Of a DNA stretch of 64,000 nt, positions 46,916 to 59,139 are shown piece after piece. Where the stretch lies: positions 800,001 through 864,000 of the forward strand of contig JAGFBZ010000739.1 in the NCBI GenBank assembly GCA_018398805.1, in the 5' to 3' direction. The DNA comes from Hirundichthys speculiger (Eukaryota > Chordata > Actinopteri > Beloniformes > Exocoetidae). Position 1 is the first letter of the stretch. Each line of letters opens with the position of its first letter. The notes beneath the pieces were generated by a model. That model saw only the letters and a list, made by a program, of their open reading frames with translations, ran no database searches and was not told where the DNA came from. Made by a program: the position numbers and the translations under genes.

Positions 46916-47035
46916 GCGATAAGTTGGGCTGGCGACCAGTTCGGGGTTGGACCCCTGCCGTTCACCCAACCAGAGCTGGGACAGGCTCCAGCAGATCCCC
47001 GTGATTCTGCACAGGAAGAAGCGTGAATAGGCAAT
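46916..47035 (+). repeat. Fragment of the CCATCCAT-tailed repeat
   Basis: The reverse complement carries CACGGGGATCTGCTGGAGCC and TGTCCCAGCT, followed by GGCAGGGGTCC, in the same order as 29845-29960 but with the tail end (ATCCATT) at 47035. It lacks the tRNA-like boxes. The orientation is opposite to that of the fuller copy. Confidence 0.75.
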
Positions 47036-47097
47036 GGATGAAAGAATGGATCTTTTCTTTCATTGGCTAAATTTCTGAACAAAATGAATGCAAAGTC

Positions 47098-47522
47098 AAC
47101 TAGAAAAGCACTTGGAGAGAGCAGACCTCCGCCAAGCGCAACAATTCCCCCATATAGCGATTTACAGATTGCGATAAAACTCTGGATCAGATCCGGATCA
47201 GCCTTTGAAATTTGATAGAGGTTCCCATTGTCAATCCCTGAGTCAAATTTCATGAGTTTTGGGCAATAATTAACGGAGATATTGAGAAACAAAATTTTCG
47301 GCCCCATTGACCGCAATGTTATCGAAAATTTGAAAGTGATCCAGAATCCAGGATTTCTTCCGGATCACATCCAAAATAAAATAAGTTCTTCCTTTTCACA
47401 TTTCTGACAACTCCTGAAAATTTCATCAAAATCCATCCATAACTTTTTGAGTTATCTTGAACACAGACAGACAGATAAACAGATAAATGCCGGCAAAAAC
47501 ATAACCTCCTTGGTGGAGGTAA
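47098..47522 (+). repeat. Interspersed repeat E1, copy 2
   Basis: It matches 11105-11525 along its whole length, from AACTAGAAAAGCACT to CTTGGTGGAGGTAA. GACCTCCGCCAAGCG at about 47126 is the inverted partner of the right end. One short deletion relative to copy 1 lies near 47182 (after ATAAAACT). The open minus-strand frame starting MRSMGPKILFLNISVNYC parallels the one in copy 1. Confidence 0.85.
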
Positions 47523-49143
47523 ACATCAAAGAGTTGCTTTTTTTTCTTTTTTTCTTCGCGTCCACCACCTTCCCTTCCACACGAATGGTGTGTGGCATCC
47601 TCTAAAACCTCTGACAGCAATTAACGTCGTGGCAAAAACTGCTCTATAAACACAATTAGCGGGAGACAAGCTAGCATCGTAGCTCCTTCTCCAGGCTCTG
47701 ACCAGCAGTCCTGGTGTTTAGCCCGGCAATTAAAGCAGGGGTTGGCAGCGAATGCAGGCGGCAGCCTCCGCTCGCTGGGATTCATAATGCTAATGAACCC
47801 TCGCAGAGACAAACGAGAACAATGTCAAGACTTTCTGACAAAAACAAGAGGTGCAGGTCTGTGATTCTGACCGCCCAATAATCCCCCCAGGGACACTGAG
47901 ACATGTGGTGTTTTCAGTCTGATTTCTCTTCTCTTTTTTTACATCTGCTGATTTGTTTATTCCTCTTTGAAGGAAACACATGCACACACACTTTATTTAT
48001 ATATATTTGTTTACTGATGTTTTTTTCATTCAAAAGTTGGCACAGTTACCAAAAACACTACATCCTTATCAATCACATCATCACAGCTCTGTCCATAACT
48101 GCCATTTTTAGATGCTAAACCCCACTCCACCACCAATCAATTCAAATTAGTTAATCTCTGTATTTCTTATTTGGTTTCTGCTAGCACTGTTAGCGTAGTC
48201 GTCTGAGTGAGTCTGTGCAGAGTGCGTCCTTTTATAAACTGGCAGGACTCTTGCATTTACGTGTCTGTTTTTAATGCGTGCTTGACCTGCGCTGTAGGGC
48301 TCGTCCCTGATTTAAGTAGGGTGGTGCGTCTGGTGTCGTCACCCACAACCGGACTGGACCGGCTCTGACCAGATCTGGAAGCCCAACCGGAGACCGATGC
48401 AGCCCCCCCGAGTACGTCTCATTCATTACACCTTGGAGGCATTGTACTGTGCAGTTTTACTGAGAGCAGTAAACATGCCGGAACAACCGCGCCATAACAA
48501 AAACTAGAGTTTGCATAGCGTACAATAAATAGTAGTAATTTTGCAGTTAAAAATAGTAACTGTCAGCAGTTTCCTGACATGGGAATCATTTCCAGCAGCA
48601 GCTTCGGCTAAAAGGGTCTGATCTGAATAACGCTTAGTCAGTAATAGCTGTCTCCTTATTGTCAGGCTTTTATGTTGCGAGATTGGCTTGGTCATGACGA
48701 CTGTACATCGCTTAACATTACCCGTGAGGTGCGGGGTCAATCGATGCAGCTGAACCTGTCCTTTAGGAAAATGCAGATGTGCGGAGAATCAATATTTCTG
48801 TGTCATCACCTCTCATTTCAATCAAGGCGGTTGAGATATGATGCCGCGGCAGCTTCTCTTGGGAATACACGATGGATTGAATCTTGTTGGGGAAAGTCTC
48901 TGCATCTATAATGTCTCCTCGTTTTATCTAACCGCATGGAAACTATTTCTGGAACTGTACTCCTACTCATCAAAATTCGGAGTTTCAAAGTGGCAAACAG
49001 ACCCACGTTCTAATTTATACAGCGCCAAGGAAATGATTGGCTCTGTGTAATAAATAGTCATAAAGCCTGATCTGATATTTAACTATGTACATTAATAGAC
49101 AAACTCAAAGTGCTTAAACTGATAAAATACAAAAATTGAAGTC
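47523..49143. other. No recognised gene
   Basis: T-rich runs lie at 47538-47553. Frames near 48500-49050 overlap on both strands and none shows a family feature. Confidence 0.45.
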
Positions 49144-49146
49144 TTA

Positions 49147-49638
49147 GGGCCCTGATCTTCCACCAGATCTCATTTAGGGATAGCGGGAAGTGAGAGAGAC
49201 GTTCCCCTGTAAAGAACGCAATCTTCCACCTTGCTAAACCCGCTATCCCACCTGCGCTACCCGCTACATTATGCATAGGAGTGGTTAGGGCGTTCCACCT
49301 GTTAAACGCAATCAGTGCATCAGTAGCCACTGCCTTTAAGAGCAGGTTGTGCTATGTGGAAACTGCTATGGAGCGTCTTTTAATCCAGATCGGAGCAGCT
49401 TTCATGCACTACCCGCTATCCGCAACCTGCAACCCGCAACCCGCAATCGCAAGATACCGAGTTTGCGGAAAGGGCAAAAGACATGCCCATTGACGCACCT
49501 ACAAGTGAGTAAGGGAGTCGGCATAATGGGTAGCGGCTTTAGGGAGCGGAAGATCGCCTTAGTGTTTAGCAGAGGTTCCTTAAACCTGCAATTTGCGAGT
49601 AGCAGTTAGCGGCTAGCGGGAGGTGTACGACCGGGGCC
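49147..49638 (+). mobile_element. PIF/Harbinger-like MITE with TTA duplication
   Basis: TTA occurs at 49144-49146 and 49639-49641. The left end reads GGGCCCTGATCTTCCACC and the right, inverted, GGCCCCGGTCGTACACC. A 3-bp TWA target and GGGCC-type ends are the marks of PIF/Harbinger elements. Internal blocks of CCCGCTA/TAGCGGG occur in both orientations. It has no transposase. An inverted partial copy is at 40423-40627. Confidence 0.85.
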
Positions 49639-49653
49639 TTAGTATGAATAGCT

Positions 49654-50135
49654 CAGTGGTTCTCAGTCTTTTAATACTGCGTACCACCTGAGAAAGTACC
49701 AACATGATGACCAATTTTAAAATATAGCCATATATGCCTTCATAATTAGCTTTAAACACACTGGAGAGATGTTTATTCCTTATTCTGGTTATTTATCATC
49801 TGAATTATTACCTTACTGAATCAGACATTTACAACTCGGTCCAACAATTCTCACATACTTATACTCAAAATACAGAGCAAAATAAACACTCAAAAGTTGT
49901 TACATCTGCACTGCAACTGAATATGCAACAAATATTTTAATAAGACACAATTTTAATTATCTCAAGCTACACATTTCGATTGAAATATGCATTTATAATG
50001 CACTGTATGTTTGCATTTTTTTTTTTTTTAAGTGAAAATGTGGAAAAAAGTGGAAAGTCGTGACGTTCCCCACGTACCACCAGAGCGCGCTCGCGTACCA
50101 CTGGTGGTATGCGATCCACAGTTTGGGCACCACTG
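49654..50135. mobile_element. hAT-type MITE with 7-of-8 target duplication
   Basis: The left end CAGTGGTTCTCAGTCTTTTA and the right, inverted, CAGTGGTGCCCAAACTGTGG are the known ends of a vertebrate hAT MITE group, each followed inside by a GTACCAC block. Flanks are GAATAGCT (49646-49653) and GAGTAGCT (50136-50143). It lies only 15 bp from the Harbinger element. Confidence 0.88.
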
Positions 50136-50389
50136 GAGTAGCTGATTGAACTGACAGTAACTACTCCCAGGAAGTGTTTTTGGTAGCTCCGTATCGGACC
50201 TGAACAACATTCAGAAAGAATATTTGACCACAAGGTGGACTTTCTTTTTTTCTGAAACGATACTGTGGCGAATTTACATCTGTGCTTCCTCTGACAGTCG
50301 CCCACAACTTCCAATAAGCTTCAGCTTGGCAGAGCTGTGATATTATTATCAAGGATATTTTGGTCAAATAGGAAATCCCTTTATCATTG

Positions 50390-50960
50390 ATAATGACAAA
50401 TGGTCATGAAGCAAGCCAAAATCATGATGCTCCCTCCATCATAACTCACAGTTTTTCATTTTTTCTTTAACATTGGCGACCTGTGCCCACTTTTTCCCAT
50501 CGATAATGCCGAGTTCTCTTATCAAACATTTCAACGTTACTCTCAACCATCTACACATTGTCCCAGTGGTTCTTTGGATTTCTGGAGGTCTTTTATGGCA
50601 AGTTTACGCTGAAGTCTTCTTCCATGACACCCTGTTAAATGCCTCTCTGTGTGGTAGACTCGTGAACACAAATGTCCGCCATTCCCAGCAACGGTCTCCA
50701 ACCCTTTAGTTAGTGATTCGTGGGTCATTCCTCACCTAATTGAGGAGTCTCTTTAATCTTTGTTGTCCACTTCGGGAAAGAGAAGCCAACTTCATTAACA
50801 GGTAGCTTCTCCAACCGTAGATCCACACATGTCCAGACGCTTTAAGAATCCCTTTCCATCTTTACATGCTGGTCTGCTACCCTTGAAATGTGTGTCCTTA
50901 GAGATCTCCTTTTTTCCGACGCATGGTTGACATCAGAAGATGATCCTTATAATTAGCAAA
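50390..50960 (-). mobile_element. Heavily degraded Tc1-like element
   Basis: The only strong signal is the transposase remnant at 50543-50728. The surrounding sequence (ATCATGATGCTCCC near 50422, where Tc1 catalytic-domain DNA often reads similarly in antisense) is compatible with one element. Ends are not recognisable. Confidence 0.5.
50543..50728 (-). pseudogene. Tc1-like transposase DNA-binding remnant
   Basis: A 61-codon frame from 50728 reads MTHESLTKGLETVAG, then SRVYHTERHLTGCHGRRLQR and KLAIKDLQKSKEPL. The pattern T/SGxHGRR-x2-RK-x-IKxxxKxxR is the junction between the second helix-turn-helix and the catalytic domain in Tc1 transposases, where the usual text is GLHGR-RKKPLL. The catalytic domain is not readable in any frame. 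Short and diverged, so confidence is moderate. Confidence 0.55.
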
Positions 50961-52269
50961 CCCAAAATCTTTTGGTGTCTTTTGTTAATCGGGGAGTCAT
51001 TTCATTTCAGATGTTTAAACTACTGACTCCACAGACTCTACTGACTCAATTTCCCCTCCGGGACTGTGAATGTATAATGGCCATTTTTTTAATAAAAAAC
51101 ACAAGAAATTGTAATACATTGACTGTTATCAGCTGAAGCACATTGCCTTTGTTTATTATTGTAACTTTGATGAAACCCATATCGCAGTTTTATGGAAAAT
51201 TCTGACAGAAAACCGTTCAGTTCCTCAGGGTTCACAGTTTTTTTTTTTCTCGTCACTGTAATACACTGTCTACTACACATGTCACAAGAACACAGCTCCT
51301 TTTTCTCTCTCCCACTTCACTATTTCAGTGGTATTTTTTTAAAGTCTGCCTTGCTTCAACTGCTCATTAGTTGCTCACACAGAGCGAGCTTGTCCCTTCT
51401 CCAGAGATCACCTGTCAAAGTCACGTGACCGCCGGTCTGCTCCTCGAACTGTGTTACTTTGAGAGAACAAACCTGACCTTGTTCCTCTGTCAGAACTGAA
51501 TCCACTCTCCTGTCTCAATCCGTCTGAGCCTTAACCCGATTTACGATCCCAGCCGGGTCCGTGTTGTCAGAATTTGAGCCGAGTCTCAATATGTGTCTTG
51601 AAATGAGCTCCGACCTGCCCGTCTGCCTGTCTTTTTCGATGCCTCGCGCTAAAGACGTCGGAGAATTAACAAAGATGAAACGCATGTGTCTGACTCTCAG
51701 CCAAAGCCTTCAGTTATACCAGAACTTTCTCCTCCATCTCGTCTCTGCGCCCCGGTCACAGGCTGTCTCTCTGATGGATCTGTGCAGGAAACAGTCACTT
51801 TACGCGAGCTGAGCTGCAGCCGGCTTGTTTTTCTGACCCTTCGGTCCTACGGGCGGCAGAGGCGTCATCTTGGCAGCAGTTTCGCTCCATCCTCGGTGCG
51901 ACCTCGGCTCCCACTGGGAAGCGTTCAGAAGCATAGCGCTCACAAGCACCGCCGGTCCAACTGGACTCATGTCTTAACGGCTTTACCTGAAGGTAGTTGA
52001 TGTCACATGAGAATCACGTTGCAACTTGGTTGTTTAAGGGCATGCGTCTCACTGTGTCCGGGCCATTGGTTCTGCTTCTCACGCTTCCTCTGCCGCCTGC
52101 ATCACATGACCACAGGAGGTTTGCCAATCCACACATACCGAGAAATACATACCAGTGGCAGAACCCAAGGAAAGGGTTCAGACATTTCGCTCATAGAGTC
52201 TATTTACAAGAGCTCTGTCTAGCAAAGGATGCTAAGAAGAAACATTCCCTCCCCCTGCACATGCCACAA
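50961..52269. other. No recognised gene
   Basis: Overlapping plus-strand frames from 51561 to 52326 total about 300 codons in different frames, with no domain recognised. A T run lies at 51239-51249. Confidence 0.45.
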
Positions 52270-52271
52270 TA

Positions 52272-52910
52272 CAGTGATCCCTTATTTTTCATGGTTAATG
52301 GGGAAAATCAAAATCCACCAACATGAGCCGGAGCCCCCCGAGCCTAAATAATGTGTTCAAAAAATGTTTAAAAACCGCAAAAAAATAGCGAGGTACTGCA
52401 GTGAAACAAGACAAAGGCTCAACTGTGGTCTTTCTGTTACCTTCACAGCCTCTGGTCTCTGAACTGTAGTAAAGAAACTGCTGGTATTGTGCTATTTTTG
52501 GCTCGTAATTAGCGGCTAACACACTAACAACAACAAAAGAAAAAGTCTGGTTTTCTCTGCATGGAACGGGCACTTTATTCTGTCACTGCAGGAACTTGTA
52601 ACATCACACAGGTTGTATTGTTGGGCTCCTGTCGGTTAACAGAGAATGTAAATCTATACACGCTGGGCTGCTGTTGATGCTCACTACCCTTTTCATTTAA
52701 CCCCGTTTTAGTTCTGTCATCCCATTACCCATAAGGCCAACTTCTTAAAGGGGCCAGACTGGCATTTCTTCGCTGTGAGAGAACGCGCACAACATCCTGT
52801 CATGTTGCCGCGATTTTTTCTTGATTTTTTTATTATATTATATATTTCTGAAAAATCCCCGAATAACTAAAACCGCAGAACTTAAATCGCAAATTGGCAA
52901 GGGATCACTG
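52272..52910 (+). mobile_element. Pogo-like non-autonomous element, copy 2
   Basis: It begins CAGTGATCCCTTATTTTTCA and ends GCAAGGGATCACTG, with TA at 52270-52271 and 52911-52912. Same family as 17070-17759, about 50 bp shorter because of small internal deletions. Confidence 0.9.
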
Positions 52911-52912
52911 TA

Positions 52913-55900
52913 TATAATGCATGGTACCAAATAAAATGTGCTTTTTGACTTCTAAGACGACCTTTTCCTCATACGTGGTTGAAATCTCTTCTCAAACCCT
53001 TTGAATTGTTTACCCATAGCGTCTACAGATTTAAAAAAACTTTAATGTTCACATCGGAGCTTACTTGCGGTGTTTTATTTTGAAAATACCCCAGATTCTC
53101 CAGGCCAGTTGCATCTGCCATGTGTAAAAGGAAACGGGTCGGTGCTGGAACAGACTCATGCAGGCTTCCGTGGTGGAACCGGACTCATGAATGGCTGTTT
53201 CCTGTCCAGTGGGACTTATGGATAAGCCTGACAGTATGGGTCTTTCTCTGGGACCTGAACAGAATGCCGCAAATGCAATTTGTTTAATGTATTTATACGT
53301 TTGTCTCGTTACTGTACCTCACATGAGTCTGAATCTATCACCTGTCTGAAGATTCTGACCCCAGAGGTGTGGGCTAAAATCATAAAAAGGACCGCAGCCT
53401 GTATTTGGGTGATTCCTAATCTTAAATCTGGCCCACACTTTATGGCCTGTCATAGTCTCTGGCACCGAGAGGAAAAGGGCATGTGGTGAGACCGTAATTC
53501 CTCACGCACACCTACTGGTTTTCTCTTTTACTGTAATTTCAGGTCCCTCGGGTTGGATGAGGGCTGGCAGGTGAGGGCCGGCACCCAACATGCGTCTCCA
53601 CCGAACAGAAACCGAGCGAGCCTGAATGTTCGCCTCCAGACTCTCCTTCGGGGTCACTCAGCATTTAAACACGCTTTGCTATGAGCAGGCCGGCCGTTGT
53701 CAAGGGTCAATACCTTTTCTTCAATCTCAGTCATGCTTTCCAGCTTTGCTCATACGATGCTTCAGTGGCCACATCTGCCAGCAAACAGCACTGTGAGGCT
53801 TGACGAAAGCGCCCGCTCCCTGCTTTAACCCTGGTCTGTATAATAAAACAGGACGCAGTTGTCGGTATCACTTCTCACATCCAAGGACAATAAACAGATA
53901 AAAATCTCATGCGTGCTGTGATACAGTATATAGAGGTGTATGAATGCCAGAGCTCTAATTCTTCCATTTCTGGCATGAATGGTTTACAATATATATTTAA
54001 AAGTTCAACTCTGCTGAAATGGGACCTGATTGTACGTAAAAGCGGATTAAAGACCGAGGTCACGGTTGCATGGATGGTGGTGCAGCGGGCCTCTATGTGG
54101 AGTTTTATGTTCTTAGCGTGCATGTTTGGATTTACTTTGGGTATTCTGCTCTTCATTGCACAGTCCAGAACTGTGTATGTTAGGAAAAATTGTAATTTTG
54201 ACAGAACATGCTGGTTTTTTCTTTTTTGTCTTTTTTCTTGTATGGCCCCTGTGACGGAGCCCCACCTCCCACCTGGTGACAGCCAGGATAAACTCCGCCT
54301 CAACGGTCCTGAACAGGATGATGCAGATGTGAAATATGGATGACGTAGGATTCCTGTTGTTCAAGGTTAAATCCTGCAAGCGTGGACATGAATTAGCTTG
54401 ACTGCTAATTAGCTTGACTGCATTTGTTTCTGACAACATCATTTTGAATCTGTATCCCCCCCCCCCCCCCCGATCGGCACATCCATCTTCCAATTTAGTT
54501 ATTTCCTTTGGCGTGCTCGCGCTTGTTTATCATTTTTCCTTCGCCGCGTGATTTGCGAGCAGCTGCCAGGTGGTTGCATTAAATCTGTTGACATTAGCAT
54601 AAACGCGCCTGTCAAAAGGCTCCATGTAAGTACATCCCACAGGTAAGTTGTGGGTTATTTTTCCATGTGTTCTGGAAAACAGCTGGATAGCTCGGTTAAT
54701 AGAGGATAATAACTCTATTAGCAACAGGTTTGCTGTTCTGTTCCTGAAACCTGACCGCTGGCTCCAGGCCAGCTGCCAATCACCGTTTCACAACAACCCC
54801 CACCCCCCACGGAGAAAATTTCACATCCCTATAGGATCAAATGAAATGGTCGATGGGAATCAGTGTGGAGAAAACGGTTCATGCAGCTTCCAATAAACTC
54901 AACACACATGACGGGGGAGGGGGGTGATTTTTCTCGTGTATTGAACCGTAAACACCATTACTTCTGCAGTCTAACCACAAAACAAGCAGATAACATCCAT
55001 AACCTCCGGTCTATAATATGTTGTTTCTGCTCAAACATGTGATCTGGATCCTCTGGGAGCCTCGTAAAGGTGATCGCTGTTTGATATTTCACAAACACGA
55101 CGGTGGCCCCTCCTGAGGTCAGAGTATCGATCTCTCCCTCTTTCTTTTTTTTAATCTATTTATTTTTTCAGTTCTGACATCAGGTGCCAGTGTTTGTGAA
55201 ATTTCTTTCTTCTCTCGGCTCTGTTGACACTTCCTCTCAATTTCAAAAAGATCCCGAGGCTGCCGTGATATTTCCCGAATCGATCCGTTTGATCAGAGGC
55301 AGCCTGATGGACGCCGACGATCCGTAGGCCTCGCCCGCACATGCCATCAGTCTGACACGCCGAGTCATTTAGAGGCATTACCGAATTAGCCGAGACCAAT
55401 GACAGACTTCATATTAGCCCGGGACATGATTTAAGCCATTTTGAATTAGTTAACCTTTCTGCAAGTTAACATCATTGTAACGTTCCCCATAACTCACAAT
55501 CGTCGTCTTCGCGTTTGACTGTGCAAGTGGCCCCCGAAAGTCATTTTTATCTTCGGCCATTCGTTGTTTCCACTAAATGGGGGAAATCATCCATCTCGGC
55601 GGCTCCATATTTCAACTGGGCTCATTATTTAATTTAATTAGGGCGGGAAGATGAACAAATATTTGGCTGAAGAGCCAGCGGATGACATTACCGCGGCAAC
55701 CGTTTCCAGCTGAATAATAGGCATCTGCCGGGTACCGACATTATGGAGGACAAAAAAACGGAAAACAACAACCCCAATTCTCCCGACTGCCAATGTCAGC
55801 ACATCAGTGAGACGCTTAAACCTCAGACGTAAGCTCTTTAGACGCACACCGCCGTCACTTCTGCCTGGTAATCACATGAATGACTGCTTATTGTTGCACA

Positions 55901-57134
55901 GCTACAATTATTCACGTACTTCCAGTGATAAGCCGAGCACTAATTTTTGTGTGATTGAAAGAGCCGTGACAAAAGCTGACAACGTGTCTCAGACGGTGTT
56001 TTCGCAAACGTCCTCAGCTCAGTTTTCTTCTGCATGAAAGGACGGAGTGTGCTGATGAAACCTTTACTGTCATCACGATCATTACGCGGTAACGACGCTA
56101 AAAAAAAAAAAGTAAGGGAGAAAGCAAAGCGAGCCCTCTGACAGCGGGGAAAGGGGGGCGGGGGGGAGTGGGGGGGGATGATGGATTCGGAAGAAGGAAT
56201 TTGAGAGAGGAATAAAAGGAGTGCTTATTCAGTTGAGAAAGATTTATGACCCAATGCGTTTATGGTTGTGAACTCTTTAGTGCTCCGCTGCTCTCAAAAT
56301 TTCTTCATCGCGGTGCTCAATAAGTCCACAATCAACATCCTGTCTCCACGTGAATGTGCATAAATGGCTGAAATTTATGGTCCACGTAACACACCCCGAG
56401 ATTTAGGCTGCAAGTACCCAGGTATTGATTAACACATCAAATCAGCTCCCGGGCCTTAATTTGTACATATTTACGCCCTGAACTCGTGTGATGGGAAAAT
56501 AATTACAGCGAGTAAATGTGTGCTGTGTCATTCCTCAAACGGAGGTGCGTGCGCGGCTGTGATTTATTTCTGAGTCGCGGGTTTTTCGGGATCAATCACT
56601 CAAGTATGGATTATGTGTCACTTTGTGCGTTTTGATTTAGTAATGTGACAGTCTACTAGCGTCGCATGGCTGACGTGTTCAAATAAAATACTTTTGAAGA
56701 AAAGCTTATAAAGTAGAAGGGAAAGGGATGGAAGGCGATGTCAGTGCAGAAGTCAAACCAGAGACTGTTTAAGGACAAATTGATTTTTCATAAAGCGCTA
56801 CATGGCAGCTCTATGTCAAAAAGCGTGACTTTTCACCAAACAACATCGCCTTAAATGCAACTGGAACACGAGAAGAGGACGTGTCACGACAAAATAACAA
56901 TAAAACTGATGATCCTGGAATTATACCTGGCTGCATTTATGTACGAAAAGAAACCAGAACATAGGGGTGAAAACTCAACGTATGACTATTCTCACGTCTA
57001 AAGCCTTTTGTTAAAGATTTTGTAAAGATCGAGAGTCTTTCAGTCACTGTTGACAGCAAACACACGAATGTTCCTGTTGGTTAACTCTGGTTAAAGCTGG
57101 TTAACCACATCACAGATTGTGACAATTTACAGGA
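52913..57134. other. Longest repeat-poor stretch
   Basis: Apart from a doubtful repeat tail at 54236-54330, a C run at 54457-54471, an A run at 56100-56111 and a G-rich patch at 56150-56178, no repeats are recognised. Frames at 53875-54493 (both strands, up to 144 codons) have no family features. From about 54520 to 56700 the sequence is unique-looking and rich in AATTA/TAATT and TTTATG-type words, as in regulatory deserts around developmental genes. Conservation is untested. Confidence 0.35.
54236..54330 (+). repeat. Possible degraded tail of the CCATCCAT repeat
   Basis: CCACCTCCCACCTGGTGACA followed by GCCAGGATAAACTCC and CCTGAACAGGATGATG resembles the antisense of that family's tail region. 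Similarity is loose and the ends are unclear. Confidence 0.35.
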
Positions 57135-57142
57135 GAAAAGAC

Positions 57143-57532
57143 TAGGGGTGTGAAAAAAAATCGATTTGGCAATATATCGCGATTTTTTAGCCGTCCAATA
57201 TAATATCGGTTTTTCAGCTCCTAATATCGATTTTTTTACAATGCTGTCAGTATGTTGTAATGGTTACTTAAATGTGCAAAAACACTAATATAAACAATAA
57301 ACAGGTTGTTTTGAAGCAATTGGTTTTGACTCAATTTGTCCTCTGAATGATCAATATCATCTGATGAACATATACAGCAACTTGATTTTTCATCTCTACT
57401 TTTAATTTTGATACTAACTGAGTAGAATATCGCAATATATCGTGATATTGCGATATTGTGATAATATTGTATCGTGACTCGAGTATCATGATACATATTG
57501 TATTGCGAGGTCCTTGCCAATATTCACACCTA
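57143..57532. mobile_element. hAT MITE with exact 8-bp duplication GAAAAGAC
   Basis: GAAAAGAC lies at 57135-57142 and again at 57533-57540. The left end is TAGGGGTGTGAAAAAAAATC and the right, inverted, TAGGTGTGAATATTGGC. ATCGATTT and CGATATTGCGATA repeats lie inside the ends. At 390 bp it has no coding capacity. Confidence 0.92.
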
Positions 57533-57540
57533 GAAAAGAC

Positions 57541-57859
57541 TGAAGAACACGTTTGATTTCATTGCAGTGCAAAAATGCTGAAAATCCTGCCTCTGATTAC
57601 CACCTTACACCTGTTGAGATCAGCGGCAACCTTATCAGGTAAAGTAAGACTCTCCTGCAACTTGGAAATTGTTGGTGGAATCATGAAGCGGTCAGCAAGA
57701 ATAAATTAGCTGCAAGGATGAAATAAAGACATGAAGGCTCTGATGGCTCTAATGTTCAGCTTTAAAATTGAGATAAAACTGAGATTTTTGTATCTAAACG
57801 CTACATCGGCTGCACTAGTCTGGATGCCACAACTGCCACCCCCAGTACTACCGTTTACC
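57541..57859. other. No recognised gene
   Basis: A short spacer between two hAT elements, with no recognised feature. Confidence 0.4.
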
Positions 57860-57867
57860 TCCACCTG

Positions 57868-58616
57868 TAGAAGCCTTCACAGGTCCACTTTCATGGACCC
57901 GAACCTGAATGGACCCGTGAAAATTCAACCCGAAACCAACCCGACCCAAGCTATTATCAAAAGTCTGGGAGTCCGAACCCGAATGGACCCGCAATATTTG
58001 GACCCGAGTCCTTAGTTTCCGACCACAAACCGAACCGAGTTACCCGAATAGAACCGAGACAGTACAGCCCATAGTTGCTCATGTTAAAAGTTGTCTAGCG
58101 TTGAATAAAACTAGATTTTCTTACCTAAAGTTGTCTTCTTCTACCGGTTCAGTTGCTACATAGGCTACGTGATGTAAACAACAATAAATCCACATCGTTA
58201 TTTTCTTTGTGGATACAGATGCTATTGGTAGCAACTGCTAACGCTAATAGCCTACACCGGTCAGGAAGTGTCCTGAATATGTTCTCTCATCCAGCGTTGT
58301 CATGTTGGCGATCCGTTGTGCTTTACAGCTGCCGGGAAAACCGCTAATAACACGCTACGGCAACACGATTGTTTCATGACAAATACGCCACGTTAATGAA
58401 TAATTAATTAAACTGCCCCGAGTCCTGACATCAGCTGCCACCGCCAATATCTTTACCTCTAAACCCGGACCCAGCCTGTCAGAGAGCACCGACCGGACCC
58501 GAGACTAACTGTACCGATTCCGATCCGAACCCGGAGTCACGTCTTTTGAATGGACCCGAGACCCGATTTGGGTCGGGTCGGAACCTCGGGTTTTCAGGTT
58601 GTTCCGAAGACCTCTA
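57868..58616 (-). mobile_element. hAT element with exact 8-bp duplication TCCACCTG (copy C)
   Basis: TCCACCTG lies at 57860-57867 and 58617-58624. The ends are TAGAAGCCTTCACAGGTCC and, inverted, TAGAGGTCTTCGGAACAACC. It is the reverse complement of copies A (37069) and B (40694) and differs from A mainly by substitutions. Of the three it has the best-preserved right terminus. Confidence 0.93.
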
Positions 58617-58859
58617 TCCACCTGTCGATATAGATGTCTCTGGGATATCAGTTAACATGCTGACCAGCAGTCTGACCCTCTGACCACCTCAGTGTTGCTG
58701 CCTACATCTGTTTATATAGTCGTCTCTGTAGTTCAGTACTAACAATCAACCAGTACATGGATAACCAGTACATGTATGTGCTCACCTCTCTCTGTCCTTC
58801 AACCCTTTCTCTGTCCTATCTCCCTCTTCTTTTCTTTCATTACCCAGCCCTTATAATCC

Positions 58860-59100
58860 AGGTCCTGTTCAAGGTTTCTCCCTCTTAAAGTGGAGTTTTT
58901 CCTTACCACTGTTTGGCTTAAAGGTATTTTTCTCCCACTATGGGAGGTTTTTTTTTTTACTTTGCCATTTTTCCTTCATTTAGAATTTAACATTTTAATT
59001 TTAGTTAGTGATATTTGCTCGGGTGTTGTGCTCTGGCTCTCTGTAAAGTACCTAGCTAAAACTTGGATTGTAATGGACCCTAAACAAATAAAATTGAAAA
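58860..59100 (+). mobile_element. LINE 3' untranslated tail (L2-like)
   Basis: GTCCTGTTCAAGGTTTCTCC, then GTTTTTCCTTACCACTGT and CTGTAAAGTACCTAG, ending AAATAAAATTGAAAATTAG, is the familiar 3' tail of a teleost L2-type LINE, with its terminal short A/T repeats. It is 5' truncated, as is usual for LINE insertions. Confidence 0.65.
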
Positions 59101-59139
59101 TTAGAAAAGAGTGAGGCAGAAAAATCCCGTCCGTTTTGC

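Noticed and set aside
53875..54493. Overlapping 126-144 codon frames on both strands
   Set aside because: No recognisable family, frames overlap on opposite strands, no splice-supported structure.
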